Of a stretch of DNA of 64,000 nucleotides, positions 56,958 to 64,000 are shown piece after piece. How positions within the stretch are numbered: position 1 is the first letter of the stretch; the number at the start of each line of letters is the position of its first letter. The stretch lies in the NCBI GenBank assembly GCA_016745315.1, contig CP066886.1:4402501-4466500 (forward strand), given 5' to 3'. The notes under the pieces are model-generated. The model was not told the origin of the DNA and did not search any database. It saw only the letters and a list, made by a program, of their open reading frames with translations. A program made the position numbers and the translations under genes. The stretch is from Arthrospira sp. PCC 9108 (GTDB taxonomy: Bacteria > Cyanobacteriota > Cyanobacteriia > Cyanobacteriales > Microcoleaceae).

Positions 56958-59900
56958 ATGACCTTTTCTGCTGTAGTTCGGGCCTTGGGGCGATCGCCTC
57001 TAATGGCTGAACTGATCACCAAACTGAACCAACAGCAAGCCCTTCACCTTAACGGTCTTCCCCGTGTCCCCAAGGGACTGGTGGCTTCAGCTTTAGCCCA
57101 GGAAGCGGGGTTAAATCTATTGGTGGTGACAGCTACCTTGGAAGAGGCTGGTAGGTGGTCAGCCCAGCTAGAAGTGATGGGGTGGCAGACAGTACACTTT
57201 TACCCCACCTCGGAAGCATCCCCCTATGAACCCAGCTATAGCGAAGAGATGGTCTGGGGACAGATGCAGGTATTAGCGGACTTAGTGACAAGAAACGGAG
57301 GGAAAGCCGACCGGGTGGCGGTGGTAGCCACAGAGAGGTCTTTACAACCCTATCTACCCCCGGTGAGTGACTTCCAGAGTTATTGTCTCCCCCTGAAGTT
57401 GGGGATGACCTGCGCCGGAAAAACTATAGACCAAAAACTAGCCCAGTTGGGATATCAACGGGTGACAGTGGTGGAAACAGAGGGGCAGTGGAGTCGCCGG
57501 GGGGATATTGTAGATGTGTTTCCGGTGGCTTCAGAACTTCCGGTGCGTCTGGAATGGTTTGGGGATGAATTAGAAAGGATGCGGGAACTTGACCCGGTGA
57601 CACAGCGATCGCTTGATCGGGTTGATCAGCTAATTCTCACGCCGACCCATTTTAGTCCGATTATCGAAGGGAATTTGTCCCTATCTACGGAGACCCTGGA
57701 AACTCTCAAATCTGAGGATATATCCGACAGCAAAACCGGACTATCTCACCTATTAGGATTAGCCTATCAAAAACCGGCTTCTTTAATTGATTACCTACCG
57801 GAATTAACTTTAGCGGTAATTGATGAACCTGACCAATGTGCAGGTCATGGCGATCGCTGGTTTGAACATATTGATGAACAGTGGCAAAATGAACAAGGTA
57901 AGCTAGTAACAGCAGAAGGGATATCCCTAGAAATTCCGGCAATTCATCAATGCTTCCAGGAGTCCCTAGCGGCGGTTGAACATCGTTTTGATAGGCTGTA
58001 TCTGAGTGAACTGAGTGATTATAAATCGTCTCTGATTTCCCCTTCCACAGCATCGATAAACTTAGCGAGTCGTCCCGTCCCAGTGACTCCCCACCAATTC
58101 GGAAAAATTGCCGAAATGATTCGCGAACAACGCGATCGCCAATTTAACGTATTTCTAATTTCCGCCCAACCTAGCCGGTCAGTGGCTTTGTTATCGGAAC
58201 ATGATTGCCCATCTAAATTTATACCCAACCCCCGCGACTATCCAGCCATAGACTCATTAATCCGTAATACCCCCATTGCTTTAAAATATACGGGACTAGC
58301 CGAATTAGAAGGGTTTATTCTCCCCACCTTCCGTTTAGTAATTGTCACGGACAGAGAGTTTTATGGTCAACACGCTTTAGCTACTTCTGGTTATATCCGC
58401 AAACGCCGCCGCGCCGCCTCGAAACAGGTAGACCCGAATCGACTGCAACCGGGAGATTATGTGGTTCACCGCCAACATGGAATCGGTAAATTTGTGAAGT
58501 TGGAAAGCCTGACCATTAGTCAAGAAATCCGGGATTATTTAGTGTTACAATATGCGGATGGAACCCTAAGAGTGGCGGCGGATCAGGTGGGGACTTTATC
58601 CCGTCTAAGGCGGTCAGAGTCGAAGGTTCCCCAACTCAATAAGTTGACGGGTAAAGCCTGGGAAAAAAATCGGGAAAAAGTCCGTAAGTCTGTTAAAAAA
58701 TTGGCGGTTGATTTGCTGAAACTTTACGCCGAACGTTCCCAAAAAACGGGGTTTAGCTATCCCCATGATACACCTTGGCAGCAGGAAATGGAAGATTCTT
58801 TCCCCTATAAACCGACTCCCGACCAACTGAAATGTAGCCAAGATGTGAAACGGGATATGGAAAGCGATCGCCCTATGGATCGCCTGGTTTGTGGAGATGT
58901 CGGTTTTGGTAAAACGGAAGTGGCAATTAGGGCGATTTTTAAAGCAGTGACGGGGGGTAAACAGGTGGCATTTCTCGCACCGACAACGATTCTCACCCAA
59001 CAACATTATCATACCCTAAAGGAACGTTTTGCGCCTTATCCTATTGAAATTGGATTACTTAATCGCTTCCGTAGCGCTAGTGAAAAAAAGTTAATTCAAC
59101 AGAAGTTGATAACCGGAGAAATTGATATTATTGTGGGTACGCATTCGGTGTTATCGAAACATATTAAATTTCGGGATTTGGGTCTGTTGGTAGTGGATGA
59201 AGAACAGCGTTTTGGGGTGAATCAAAAGGAGAAAATTAAAGCCCTAAAAACTCATGTGGATGTTTTGACTCTGACGGCTACTCCGATTCCGAGGACGCTG
59301 TATATGGCGTTGTCAGGTATTCGAGAAATGAGTTTAATTACGACTCCACCTCCCTCTCGTCGCCCAATTAAAACCCATTTAGGACCCTTAAACCAGGAAA
59401 CTATTAGGGCGGCGATTTGTCAGGAATTAGACCGGGGAGGACAGGTGTTTTATGTGGTTCCCCGCATTGAGGGTATTGAGGAGAAGTCGGCGGCGATTCG
59501 AGAAATGGTCCCCAGTGCTAGATTGGCGATCGCTCATGGTCAAATGGAAGCTGGGGAGTTGGAGTCGATCATGCTCACTTTTAGCGCCGGAGAGGCTGAT
59601 ATTCTCGTCTGTACGACGATTATTGAGTCGGGCTTAGATATCCCCCGTGTTAATACTATTCTGGTCGAGGATGCCCATAAATTCGGGCTAGGACAATTGT
59701 ATCAGTTGCGCGGTCGTGTGGGGAGGGCGGGAGCTCAAGCCCACGCTTGGCTATTTTATCCGATTAAAGGTGACGGACAGGCGGCTTTAACAGAAGATGC
59801 GGTTAAGCGACTGAGGGCGATTAAGGAGTTCACCCAGTTGGGGTCTGGCTATCAATTGGCGATGCGAGATTTGGAAATTCGCGGCGCTGGGGATATTTTG

Positions 59901-60461
59901 GGGGCGCAACAGTCGGGTCAAATGAATGCGATCGGTTTTGATTTATATACCGAAATGCTACAGGAAGCTATCCAAGAGGTGCGCGGACAGGAAATTCCCC
60001 AGGTTGATGATACTCAGGTGGATCTGATTTTGACGGCATTCATCCCGTCGGATTATATCACAGATTTAGACCAGAAAATGAGTGCTTATCGGGCGGTGGC
60101 ATCTTGTCAGGATTCGGAAGAATTAAGTAGAATTGAGGAAGATTGGAGCGATCGCTATGGTACAATTCCCGCACCAGCCCAACAGTTACTCCGGGTAATG
60201 GAGTTAAAACAAATTGCTAAAAAGTTGGGTTTTGCTCGCATTAAACCCGATGATTCTAAGCAGAATATTATTTTAGAAACACCGATGGAAGAACCCGCAT
60301 GGAATTTATTAAAGCAGAATTTACCTGAACATTTACAACCTCGCTTTATCTACGGTCGCAAACAGGTAAAAATTCGTGGTTTGGGGGCCTTACATCCTAG
60401 TAAGCAGCTTGATTGTCTGATTCAATGGTTGCAAATTATGCAGGAGGGGCTTCAATCATAA
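56958..60461 (+). CDS. mfd: Transcription-repair coupling factor Mfd
   Basis: 1167 residues, full length. It frees RNA polymerase stalled at DNA lesions and recruits UvrA. N-terminal UvrB-like module (1-about 480, with LPRVPKGLVASALAQEA), RNA-polymerase-interacting CarD-like domain (GDYVVHRQHGIGKF, near 500), helicase motor with Walker A GDVGFGKTEVAIR (about 648), DEEQRFGVNQ, LTATPIPRTLYMALSGIREM and ESGLDIPRVNTILV, RGRVGRAGAQAHAW, and the C-terminal TRCF domain. ATG 56958; the 285-bp upstream gap is shared with the divergent SGNH operon. Followed by a REP cluster. Confidence 0.96.
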   Translation: MTFSAVVRALGRSPLMAELITKLNQQQALHLNGLPRVPKGLVASALAQEAGLNLLVVTATLEEAGRWSAQLEVMGWQTVHFYPTSEASPYEPSYSEEMVWGQMQVLADLVTRNGGKADRVAVVATERSLQPYLPPVSDFQSYCLPLKLGMTCAGKTIDQKLAQLGYQRVTVVETEGQWSRRGDIVDVFPVASELPVRLEWFGDELERMRELDPVTQRSLDRVDQLILTPTHFSPIIEGNLSLSTETLETLKSEDISDSKTGLSHLLGLAYQKPASLIDYLPELTLAVIDEPDQCAGHGDRWFEHIDEQWQNEQGKLVTAEGISLEIPAIHQCFQESLAAVEHRFDRLYLSELSDYKSSLISPSTASINLASRPVPVTPHQFGKIAEMIREQRDRQFNVFLISAQPSRSVALLSEHDCPSKFIPNPRDYPAIDSLIRNTPIALKYTGLAELEGFILPTFRLVIVTDREFYGQHALATSGYIRKRRRAASKQVDPNRLQPGDYVVHRQHGIGKFVKLESLTISQEIRDYLVLQYADGTLRVAADQVGTLSRLRRSESKVPQLNKLTGKAWEKNREKVRKSVKKLAVDLLKLYAERSQKTGFSYPHDTPWQQEMEDSFPYKPTPDQLKCSQDVKRDMESDRPMDRLVCGDVGFGKTEVAIRAIFKAVTGGKQVAFLAPTTILTQQHYHTLKERFAPYPIEIGLLNRFRSASEKKLIQQKLITGEIDIIVGTHSVLSKHIKFRDLGLLVVDEEQRFGVNQKEKIKALKTHVDVLTLTATPIPRTLYMALSGIREMSLITTPPPSRRPIKTHLGPLNQETIRAAICQELDRGGQVFYVVPRIEGIEEKSAAIREMVPSARLAIAHGQMEAGELESIMLTFSAGEADILVCTTIIESGLDIPRVNTILVEDAHKFGLGQLYQLRGRVGRAGAQAHAWLFYPIKGDGQAALTEDAVKRLRAIKEFTQLGSGYQLAMRDLEIRGAGDILGAQQSGQMNAIGFDLYTEMLQEAIQEVRGQEIPQVDDTQVDLILTAFIPSDYITDLDQKMSAYRAVASCQDSEELSRIEEDWSDRYGTIPAPAQQLLRVMELKQIAKKLGFARIKPDDSKQNIILETPMEEPAWNLLKQNLPEHLQPRFIYGRKQVKIRGLGALHPSKQLDCLIQWLQIMQEGLQS

Positions 60462-60465
60462 TTAA

Positions 60466-61056
60466 TAATTAGGTAGGGGCGGGTTCGGCTGTGAATTATG
60501 AATGTCTGACGACCATCTTAATAAACCCGCCCCACCGACTATAATTGATAACCGACTATAATTGATAACCGACTATAATTGATAACCGACTATAATTGAT
60601 AATTAGGTAGGGGCGGGTTCGGCTGTGAATTATGAATGTCTGACGACCATCTTAATAAACCCGCCCCACCGACTATAATTGATAACCGACTATAATTGAT
60701 AACCGACTATAATTGATAACCGACTATAATTGATAACCGACTATAATTAATAATTAGGTAGGGGCGGGTTCGGCTGTGAATTATGAATGTCTGACGACCA
60801 TCTTAATAAACCCGCCCCACCGACTATAATTGATAACCGACTATAATTGATAATTAGGTAGGGGCGGGTTCGGCTGTGAATTATGAATGTCTGACGACCA
60901 TCTTAATAAACCCGCCCCACCGACTATAATTGATAACCGACTATAATTGATAACCGACTATAATTGATAACCGACTATAATTGATAACCGACTATAATTG
61001 ATAACCGACTATAATTGATAGTTGATAATTGATAATTGATAATTGATAATTGATGA
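60466..61056. repeat. Composite cluster: four REP units and 17-bp tandem repeats
   Basis: Four near-identical REP units (GGTAGGGGCGGGTTCGGCTG ... CTTAATAAACCCGCCCCAC, about 65 bp) start at about 60471, 60607, 60757 and 60857. Between and after them lie runs of the 17-bp unit CCGACTATAATTGATAA: about 4, 5, 2 and 6 copies in turn, then short TTGATAA repeats to 61056. The gap between mfd and the ABC gene is entirely repeats. The unit TATAAT recurs but no -35 is paired with it. Confidence 0.9.
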
Positions 61057-61102
61057 CTATTGACCAATTGGAAGATAGACGGCGTTTTGATGAAGCGATC
61101 GC

Positions 61103-61834
61103 ATGAGTGAATCTAATTGCAGTATAAGAGTTGAGAACCTGACGTTTAGTTATTCTGGGGAAAAACCAATTTGGCGAGAAATTTCCTTTAGTGTGAACCC
61201 AGGAGAACGTCTAGGGCTTTTGGGACCAACGGGGACGGGTAAAAGTACACTCATGGAAACCCTAATTGGCTTAAAAACCCCCGACAGTGGCAAGATTTGG
61301 ATTCAGGGAACCCTGGTAGAACCGTCAACCCTGCGACAGATACGCCGCCAGATAGGTTTTGGTTTCCAAGACCCTAACGACCAGCTATTTATGCCGACCA
61401 TTTTTGAGGATGTCATCTTCGGCCCGTGTAATTATGGGGTTAGTAATGACCAAGCCTCAGAAATCGCCCATCAATTACTAGCCCAATTTGGTTTAGCTAA
61501 ATTGGCTCATCGGTCTGTCCATGAACTATCAGGGGGTCAGAAACGTTTAGCCACCTTAGCGGCCATTCTAGCCCTAAATCCTAGCATTTTGATTTTAGAT
61601 GAGCCGACCAATGGACTGGACCCTTGGTGGCGGCGTAATTTAGCGGAAATTTTAGTTAATTTACCTATCGAAGTCCTATTGATTGCTTCCCACGATCTAC
61701 AATGGGTAAGCCGAGTAACAGAGCGATCGCTAATTTTGGGATTGGGCAAAATTAAAGTAGATCGACCCACTCAAGAACTATTACAGGATAGAGACACCCT
61801 GGAAAAATGCGGTTTACCGGATAATTGGGCTTAA
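61103..61834 (+). CDS. ECF-type ABC transporter ATP-binding protein
   Basis: 243 residues with a complete ABC ATPase: Walker A GPTGTGKST (about 40), Q-loop FGFQDPNDQLF (about 90), signature LSGGQKRLA (about 145), Walker B ILILDEPTNGLD and the switch His in IASHD. The Q-loop sequence DPNDQLFMPTIFEDV is typical of CbiO/EcfA ATPases, which power uptake of cobalt, nickel or vitamins with EcfT and a substrate-binding S component. No such partners are in the window, so the substrate is unknown. The ATG sits within a HIP1 octamer context. Confidence 0.87.
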   Translation: MSESNCSIRVENLTFSYSGEKPIWREISFSVNPGERLGLLGPTGTGKSTLMETLIGLKTPDSGKIWIQGTLVEPSTLRQIRRQIGFGFQDPNDQLFMPTIFEDVIFGPCNYGVSNDQASEIAHQLLAQFGLAKLAHRSVHELSGGQKRLATLAAILALNPSILILDEPTNGLDPWWRRNLAEILVNLPIEVLLIASHDLQWVSRVTERSLILGLGKIKVDRPTQELLQDRDTLEKCGLPDNWA

Positions 61835-61979
61835 TGCCTAGCCCGGCGCAAAGCTGATCTAAAAGTGATTCAATTGTAGGAATACATCCGCAATACCAGG
61901 CGGAATTTCTTCTGGAAACTAGCTGACCGTCTCTGTGATAGGGTAGGGGTGATATTCGTGCCAAAACTCAACTTCAAGG

Positions 61980-62072
61980 CGTGGACTTGCAGCCGTGGGG
62001 CACACGGTGAAGATGCTTGGCGAGGGGTTAAGTGCCGACTCCCCGATGACCCAAGAATCCCCGTCCTTTTAG
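61980..62072 (+). pseudogene. Remnant of a tnpB 3' end
   Basis: Thirty in-frame codons RGLAAVGHTVKMLGEGLSAD ... QESPSF then TAG. RGLAAVGHT matches RGLSTVGHT at the C-terminus of the tnpB at 31122. Upstream, GATATTCGTGCC (61951) could be the DIRA of the RuvC-III motif in another frame, so there is a frameshift or small deletion. The rest of the gene is missing. Confidence 0.6.
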
Positions 62073-62087
62073 GGCTGGGAGTGTCAA
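62052..62087 (+). repeat. Solo IS200/IS605-type right end
   Basis: CAAGAATCCCCGTCC ... GGGAGTGTCAA, closely parallel to AAGAATCCCCGTGC ... GGGGAGTGTCAA at the right end of the tnpB element near 31091. It follows the tnpB remnant directly, as expected for a decayed element. Confidence 0.6.
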
Positions 62088-62124
62088 TAGCGATAATTGT
62101 GTATTAAGTCGAAGGAGATTTAAC

Positions 62125-62535
62125 ATGGTAGAACCTACCAAAAGTGCCAACCCTACCACCACTTCCCTACCAGGAGGAAGTATGACACCCACCACAGACG
62201 AGGGACCCAGTAAAGAACAATTTGAAGAAATCAAAGAGAAAGTCGTTGTCTTTTTGTCGGAATTACCGGGTTATGTTTCCAAGTTTTTCGGGGAGTATCA
62301 AAAACCTATTGTTACTATCCTGTTAATTGTGGTGGCATTGGTGACAATTAAGGTGTTATTTGCGGTAGTTGATGCCCTCAATGATATTCCCTTTGTGGCT
62401 CCCACTTTTGAGTTAATTGGCATGGGATATGCGGCTTGGTTTGTTTACCGTTACCTGCTGAAAGCATCCACCCGCCAGGAATTAGTACAGGAAGTTAACT
62501 CCTTCCGCCAACAGATTTTTGGCAATAAATCCTAA
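62125..62535 (+). CDS. CAAD-domain / CurT-like thylakoid membrane protein
   Basis: 136 residues: a Thr/Pro-rich N-terminus (1-30), an amphipathic helix (EKVVVFLSELPGYVSKFFGE), two membrane helices (TILLIVVALVTIKVLFAVV and FELIGMGYAAWFVYRYLL), and a C-terminal amphipathic helix. This is the CAAD domain, shared with cyanobacterial aminoacyl-tRNA synthetase appendages and the thylakoid curvature protein CURT1/CurT. A stand-alone protein of this size is most likely CurT-like and thylakoid-located. AAGGAG lies 8 bases before the ATG. A perfect intrinsic terminator follows. Confidence 0.85.
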   Translation: MVEPTKSANPTTTSLPGGSMTPTTDEGPSKEQFEEIKEKVVVFLSELPGYVSKFFGEYQKPIVTILLIVVALVTIKVLFAVVDALNDIPFVAPTFELIGMGYAAWFVYRYLLKASTRQELVQEVNSFRQQIFGNKS

Positions 62536-62558
62536 CTAGAAAACCGCAGATTTGCATT

Positions 62559-62582
62559 GGGCGCAATAGCGCCCTATTTTTT
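62559..62582 (+). terminator. Intrinsic terminator of the CAAD/CurT gene
   Basis: GGGCGC-AATA-GCGCCC followed by TATTTTTT, 24 bp after the stop codon. Confidence 0.85.
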
Positions 62583-62585
62583 AAC

Positions 62586-63539
62586 TCAAGGTTTGATGGC
62601 AATAATAGTTCGATGACGGGGGTCAGTTTCCACAGTGGTTTGATAGTCAAAGCCGGATTCTGATAAGGTGGTTTCTACGTCAAAGGTATAGTAATCATCC
62701 GTCCAGGGTTCTGTACTTTTCATTAAAGTAAATAGCACCGGCGGCAGATTTTGAATGACGGCAGATTTGGGGTTATTATCAACTATGGCTAAAACACCAT
62801 GCGATCGCAAAATTCGTAAGGCTTCTTTAAATATGTTCCGCGTCGCTGTTCGTGGTAATTCATGAATCAAAAATTGTAAAGTTACCACATCAAAAGAATC
62901 ATCAGCAAAACCCGTATTCTCAGCGTTAGCGTGTTTCCACTCACTAATTTTTCCTTCAGTATCCCGCATTTTCGCCACCGATAACATATAGGGAGATAAA
63001 TCTAACCCTACTGTTCGGATTGAGGTTTCTTGTCTGTGTTGATAATAGTTATGTAAGGCTTGGGTAGAGATTCCCACCGAACAACCTATATCTAAAATAT
63101 CACGAACTGGGTTAGGGCTATAATTTTCTAAAACCTGATGAAAACTGTGGCGCAACCTTTCCTGGGCTGTTAGCCATGATAAATCCTCTTTTGGCCATAC
63201 TCGCAAAGCCATGGAATAGGTAGCAGACTCCGCCTCAAAAGCAGCTTTCCAGCAAAGATTTCCGTCATCATAAGCATGAAAGGGAACTTGATAATAGTCG
63301 GGGTAAACTACTGTGGTATCAGTGATTTCTGGGAGTAAGGCTTTCACGTCAGACCCTTCGAGTTGCTGATAAGTTTCTCGCCAGGGAATACCTTTCTTTT
63401 CGGCGGTTTTAATTAACACCCGTCTAGCCTGATATTTCATGACGCTGAAAATCGGCTTAGTTTGGATAAGAAGATTGACAAATTGGGAGAGGAAATCACC
63501 ACCAGCCCAGTCGGGTTTGATTTTATCACTTGTATTCAT
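62586..63539 (-). CDS. Class I SAM-dependent methyltransferase
   Basis: 317 residues. The N-terminal 140 residues are a helical region with no clear family. A Methyltransf_11/25-like domain follows: motif I ILDIGCSVGISTQAL (about 148-160), VGLDLSPYML (acidic motif II, about 183), DDSFDVVTLQFLIHELP (about 220) and LRSHGVLAIVDNNP. The substrate is unknown; the layout recalls cyanobacterial UbiE-like small-molecule methyltransferases. Its stop is 4 bp after the terminator of the convergent gene. Confidence 0.85.
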   Translation of the reverse strand: MNTSDKIKPDWAGGDFLSQFVNLLIQTKPIFSVMKYQARRVLIKTAEKKGIPWRETYQQLEGSDVKALLPEITDTTVVYPDYYQVPFHAYDDGNLCWKAAFEAESATYSMALRVWPKEDLSWLTAQERLRHSFHQVLENYSPNPVRDILDIGCSVGISTQALHNYYQHRQETSIRTVGLDLSPYMLSVAKMRDTEGKISEWKHANAENTGFADDSFDVVTLQFLIHELPRTATRNIFKEALRILRSHGVLAIVDNNPKSAVIQNLPPVLFTLMKSTEPWTDDYYTFDVETTLSESGFDYQTTVETDPRHRTIIAIKP

Positions 63540-63633
63540 CAGACGGACATTATAATCATCAACAGTTGATTATCTCATAGTCTCAGCCTCTGTGTTACAG
63601 TTAAGCCATAAGTATATCCCAGGGGAAAAAATC

Positions 63634-64000
63634 ATGAGTCTTTGTTTTAATCCCGTCTGTCGCCACGAAAACCCCAAGGATATTGTATCCTGTGAACGCT
63701 GCGGTCAGTCATTAAAGTTAGGCGATCGCTATCGAGCATTGAGAGAAATTGGGTCTGGGGGGTTTGGAACTACCTATTTAGGGATAATAGATGAAAGCGA
63801 AACTAATCACCCCCCCTGTGCGATTAAACAATTTTCCCCCCTTCTGACTAATGATGCTCAGGTCTCCTCTCGCCTCTTCCGTCGAGAAGCTCAAAGTTTG
63901 CAGGTAGTTAATCATCCCCAAATCCCCAAATTTTTGGCATATTTTGCCATAGATGAACAACAGTATATTATCCAGGAATTTATCCCCGGAGAAACCTTAG
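63634..64000 (+). CDS. Serine/threonine protein kinase, N-terminal part (cut by window end)
   Basis: 122 codons visible from ATG 63634, with AGGGG about 8 bases upstream. It opens with a four-cysteine zinc-finger-like lead (CFNPVCRHE, then CERCGQS), found on many cyanobacterial Hanks-type kinases. The kinase N-lobe follows: glycine loop IGSGGFGTTYLG, catalytic Lys in CAIKQFSP, and the helix-C Glu in FRREAQSLQ; YIIQEFIPGETL is the hinge. Catalytic loop and later domains are outside the window. Confidence 0.9.
   Translation, partial: MSLCFNPVCRHENPKDIVSCERCGQSLKLGDRYRALREIGSGGFGTTYLGIIDESETNHPPCAIKQFSPLLTNDAQVSSRLFRREAQSLQVVNHPQIPKFLAYFAIDEQQYIIQEFIPGETL

Noticed and set aside
60530..61056. 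CRISPR-like or iteron origin in the 17-bp repeats
   Set aside because: No spacers, no rep/dnaA gene or DnaA boxes beside them, and they alternate with REP units; better explained as satellite expansion.
1..64000. tRNA or rRNA genes
   Set aside because: I looked for T-arm and anticodon-arm patterns and conserved rRNA segments on both strands and saw none; short tRNA-like strings in the introns do not fold as tRNAs.

Overview
The window looks like the chromosome of a filamentous, phycobilisome-bearing cyanobacterium, most likely Arthrospira/Limnospira or a close relative. The evidence is an allophycocyanin alpha-B gene (apcD), a thylakoid CAAD/CurT-type protein, very frequent GCGATCGC (HIP1) octamers, many group II introns with closely related RT-HNH proteins, and cyanobacterial versions of pnp, mfd, thiO and mgtE. 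The genus is inferred from style, not from a database match.

Layout. 1-7.4 kb: a coupled signalling pair (PAS-GGDEF-EAL protein, then a three-PAS histidine kinase cut by the window edge), the Mg2+ transporter mgtE with a small membrane/coiled-coil gene, and a solo Hpt protein. 7.4-17.2 kb: a mobile-element zone with an ORF-less group II intron, a group II intron whose reverse transcriptase is broken (in part by a 61-bp REP/MITE insertion), a REP cluster, a pentapeptide-repeat gene, an intact group II intron, and a DDE insertion sequence with perfect 18-bp inverted repeats and a 9-bp target duplication. 17.3-18.3 kb: a strong promoter and a rod-like structured RNA that I read as 6S RNA. 18.3-22.7 kb: a very large RTX/Calx-beta/parallel-beta-helix surface protein, frameshifted at a G run. 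23-31 kb: pnp, a SNF2 helicase, and phaA-phaB for polyhydroxybutyrate precursors; phaA is also frameshifted at a G run. 31-35 kb: an IS200/IS605-type tnpB gene split by a third RT-bearing group II intron. 35-41 kb: a five-repeat tachylectin-like propeller, apcD, a fossil group II intron, rlmD-type methyltransferase, thiO and small conserved genes.

41.3-51.6 kb is the most striking part: an uninterrupted tandem array of about 10.3 kb, non-coding as far as I can see, with about 87 units. Units are built as 84 bp plus zero, one or two 34-bp modules (84, 118 or 152 bp) and are arranged in higher-order blocks, including a block of about 1.6 kb repeated at an offset of 2158 bp. Each unit holds short inverted repeats. 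The array lies between convergent genes.

51.6-64 kb: feoB (split into GTPase and permease frames) and feoA, two overlapping SGNH-hydrolase-like genes, mfd, a composite REP plus 17-bp repeat cluster, an ECF-type ABC ATPase, a tnpB remnant, a CAAD/CurT gene, a SAM methyltransferase, and the start of a Ser/Thr kinase. The conserved genes are ordinary. The unusual content is the repeat array, the intron family at several stages of decay and nesting, the two G-run frameshifts, and a repeated element carrying a consensus promoter.
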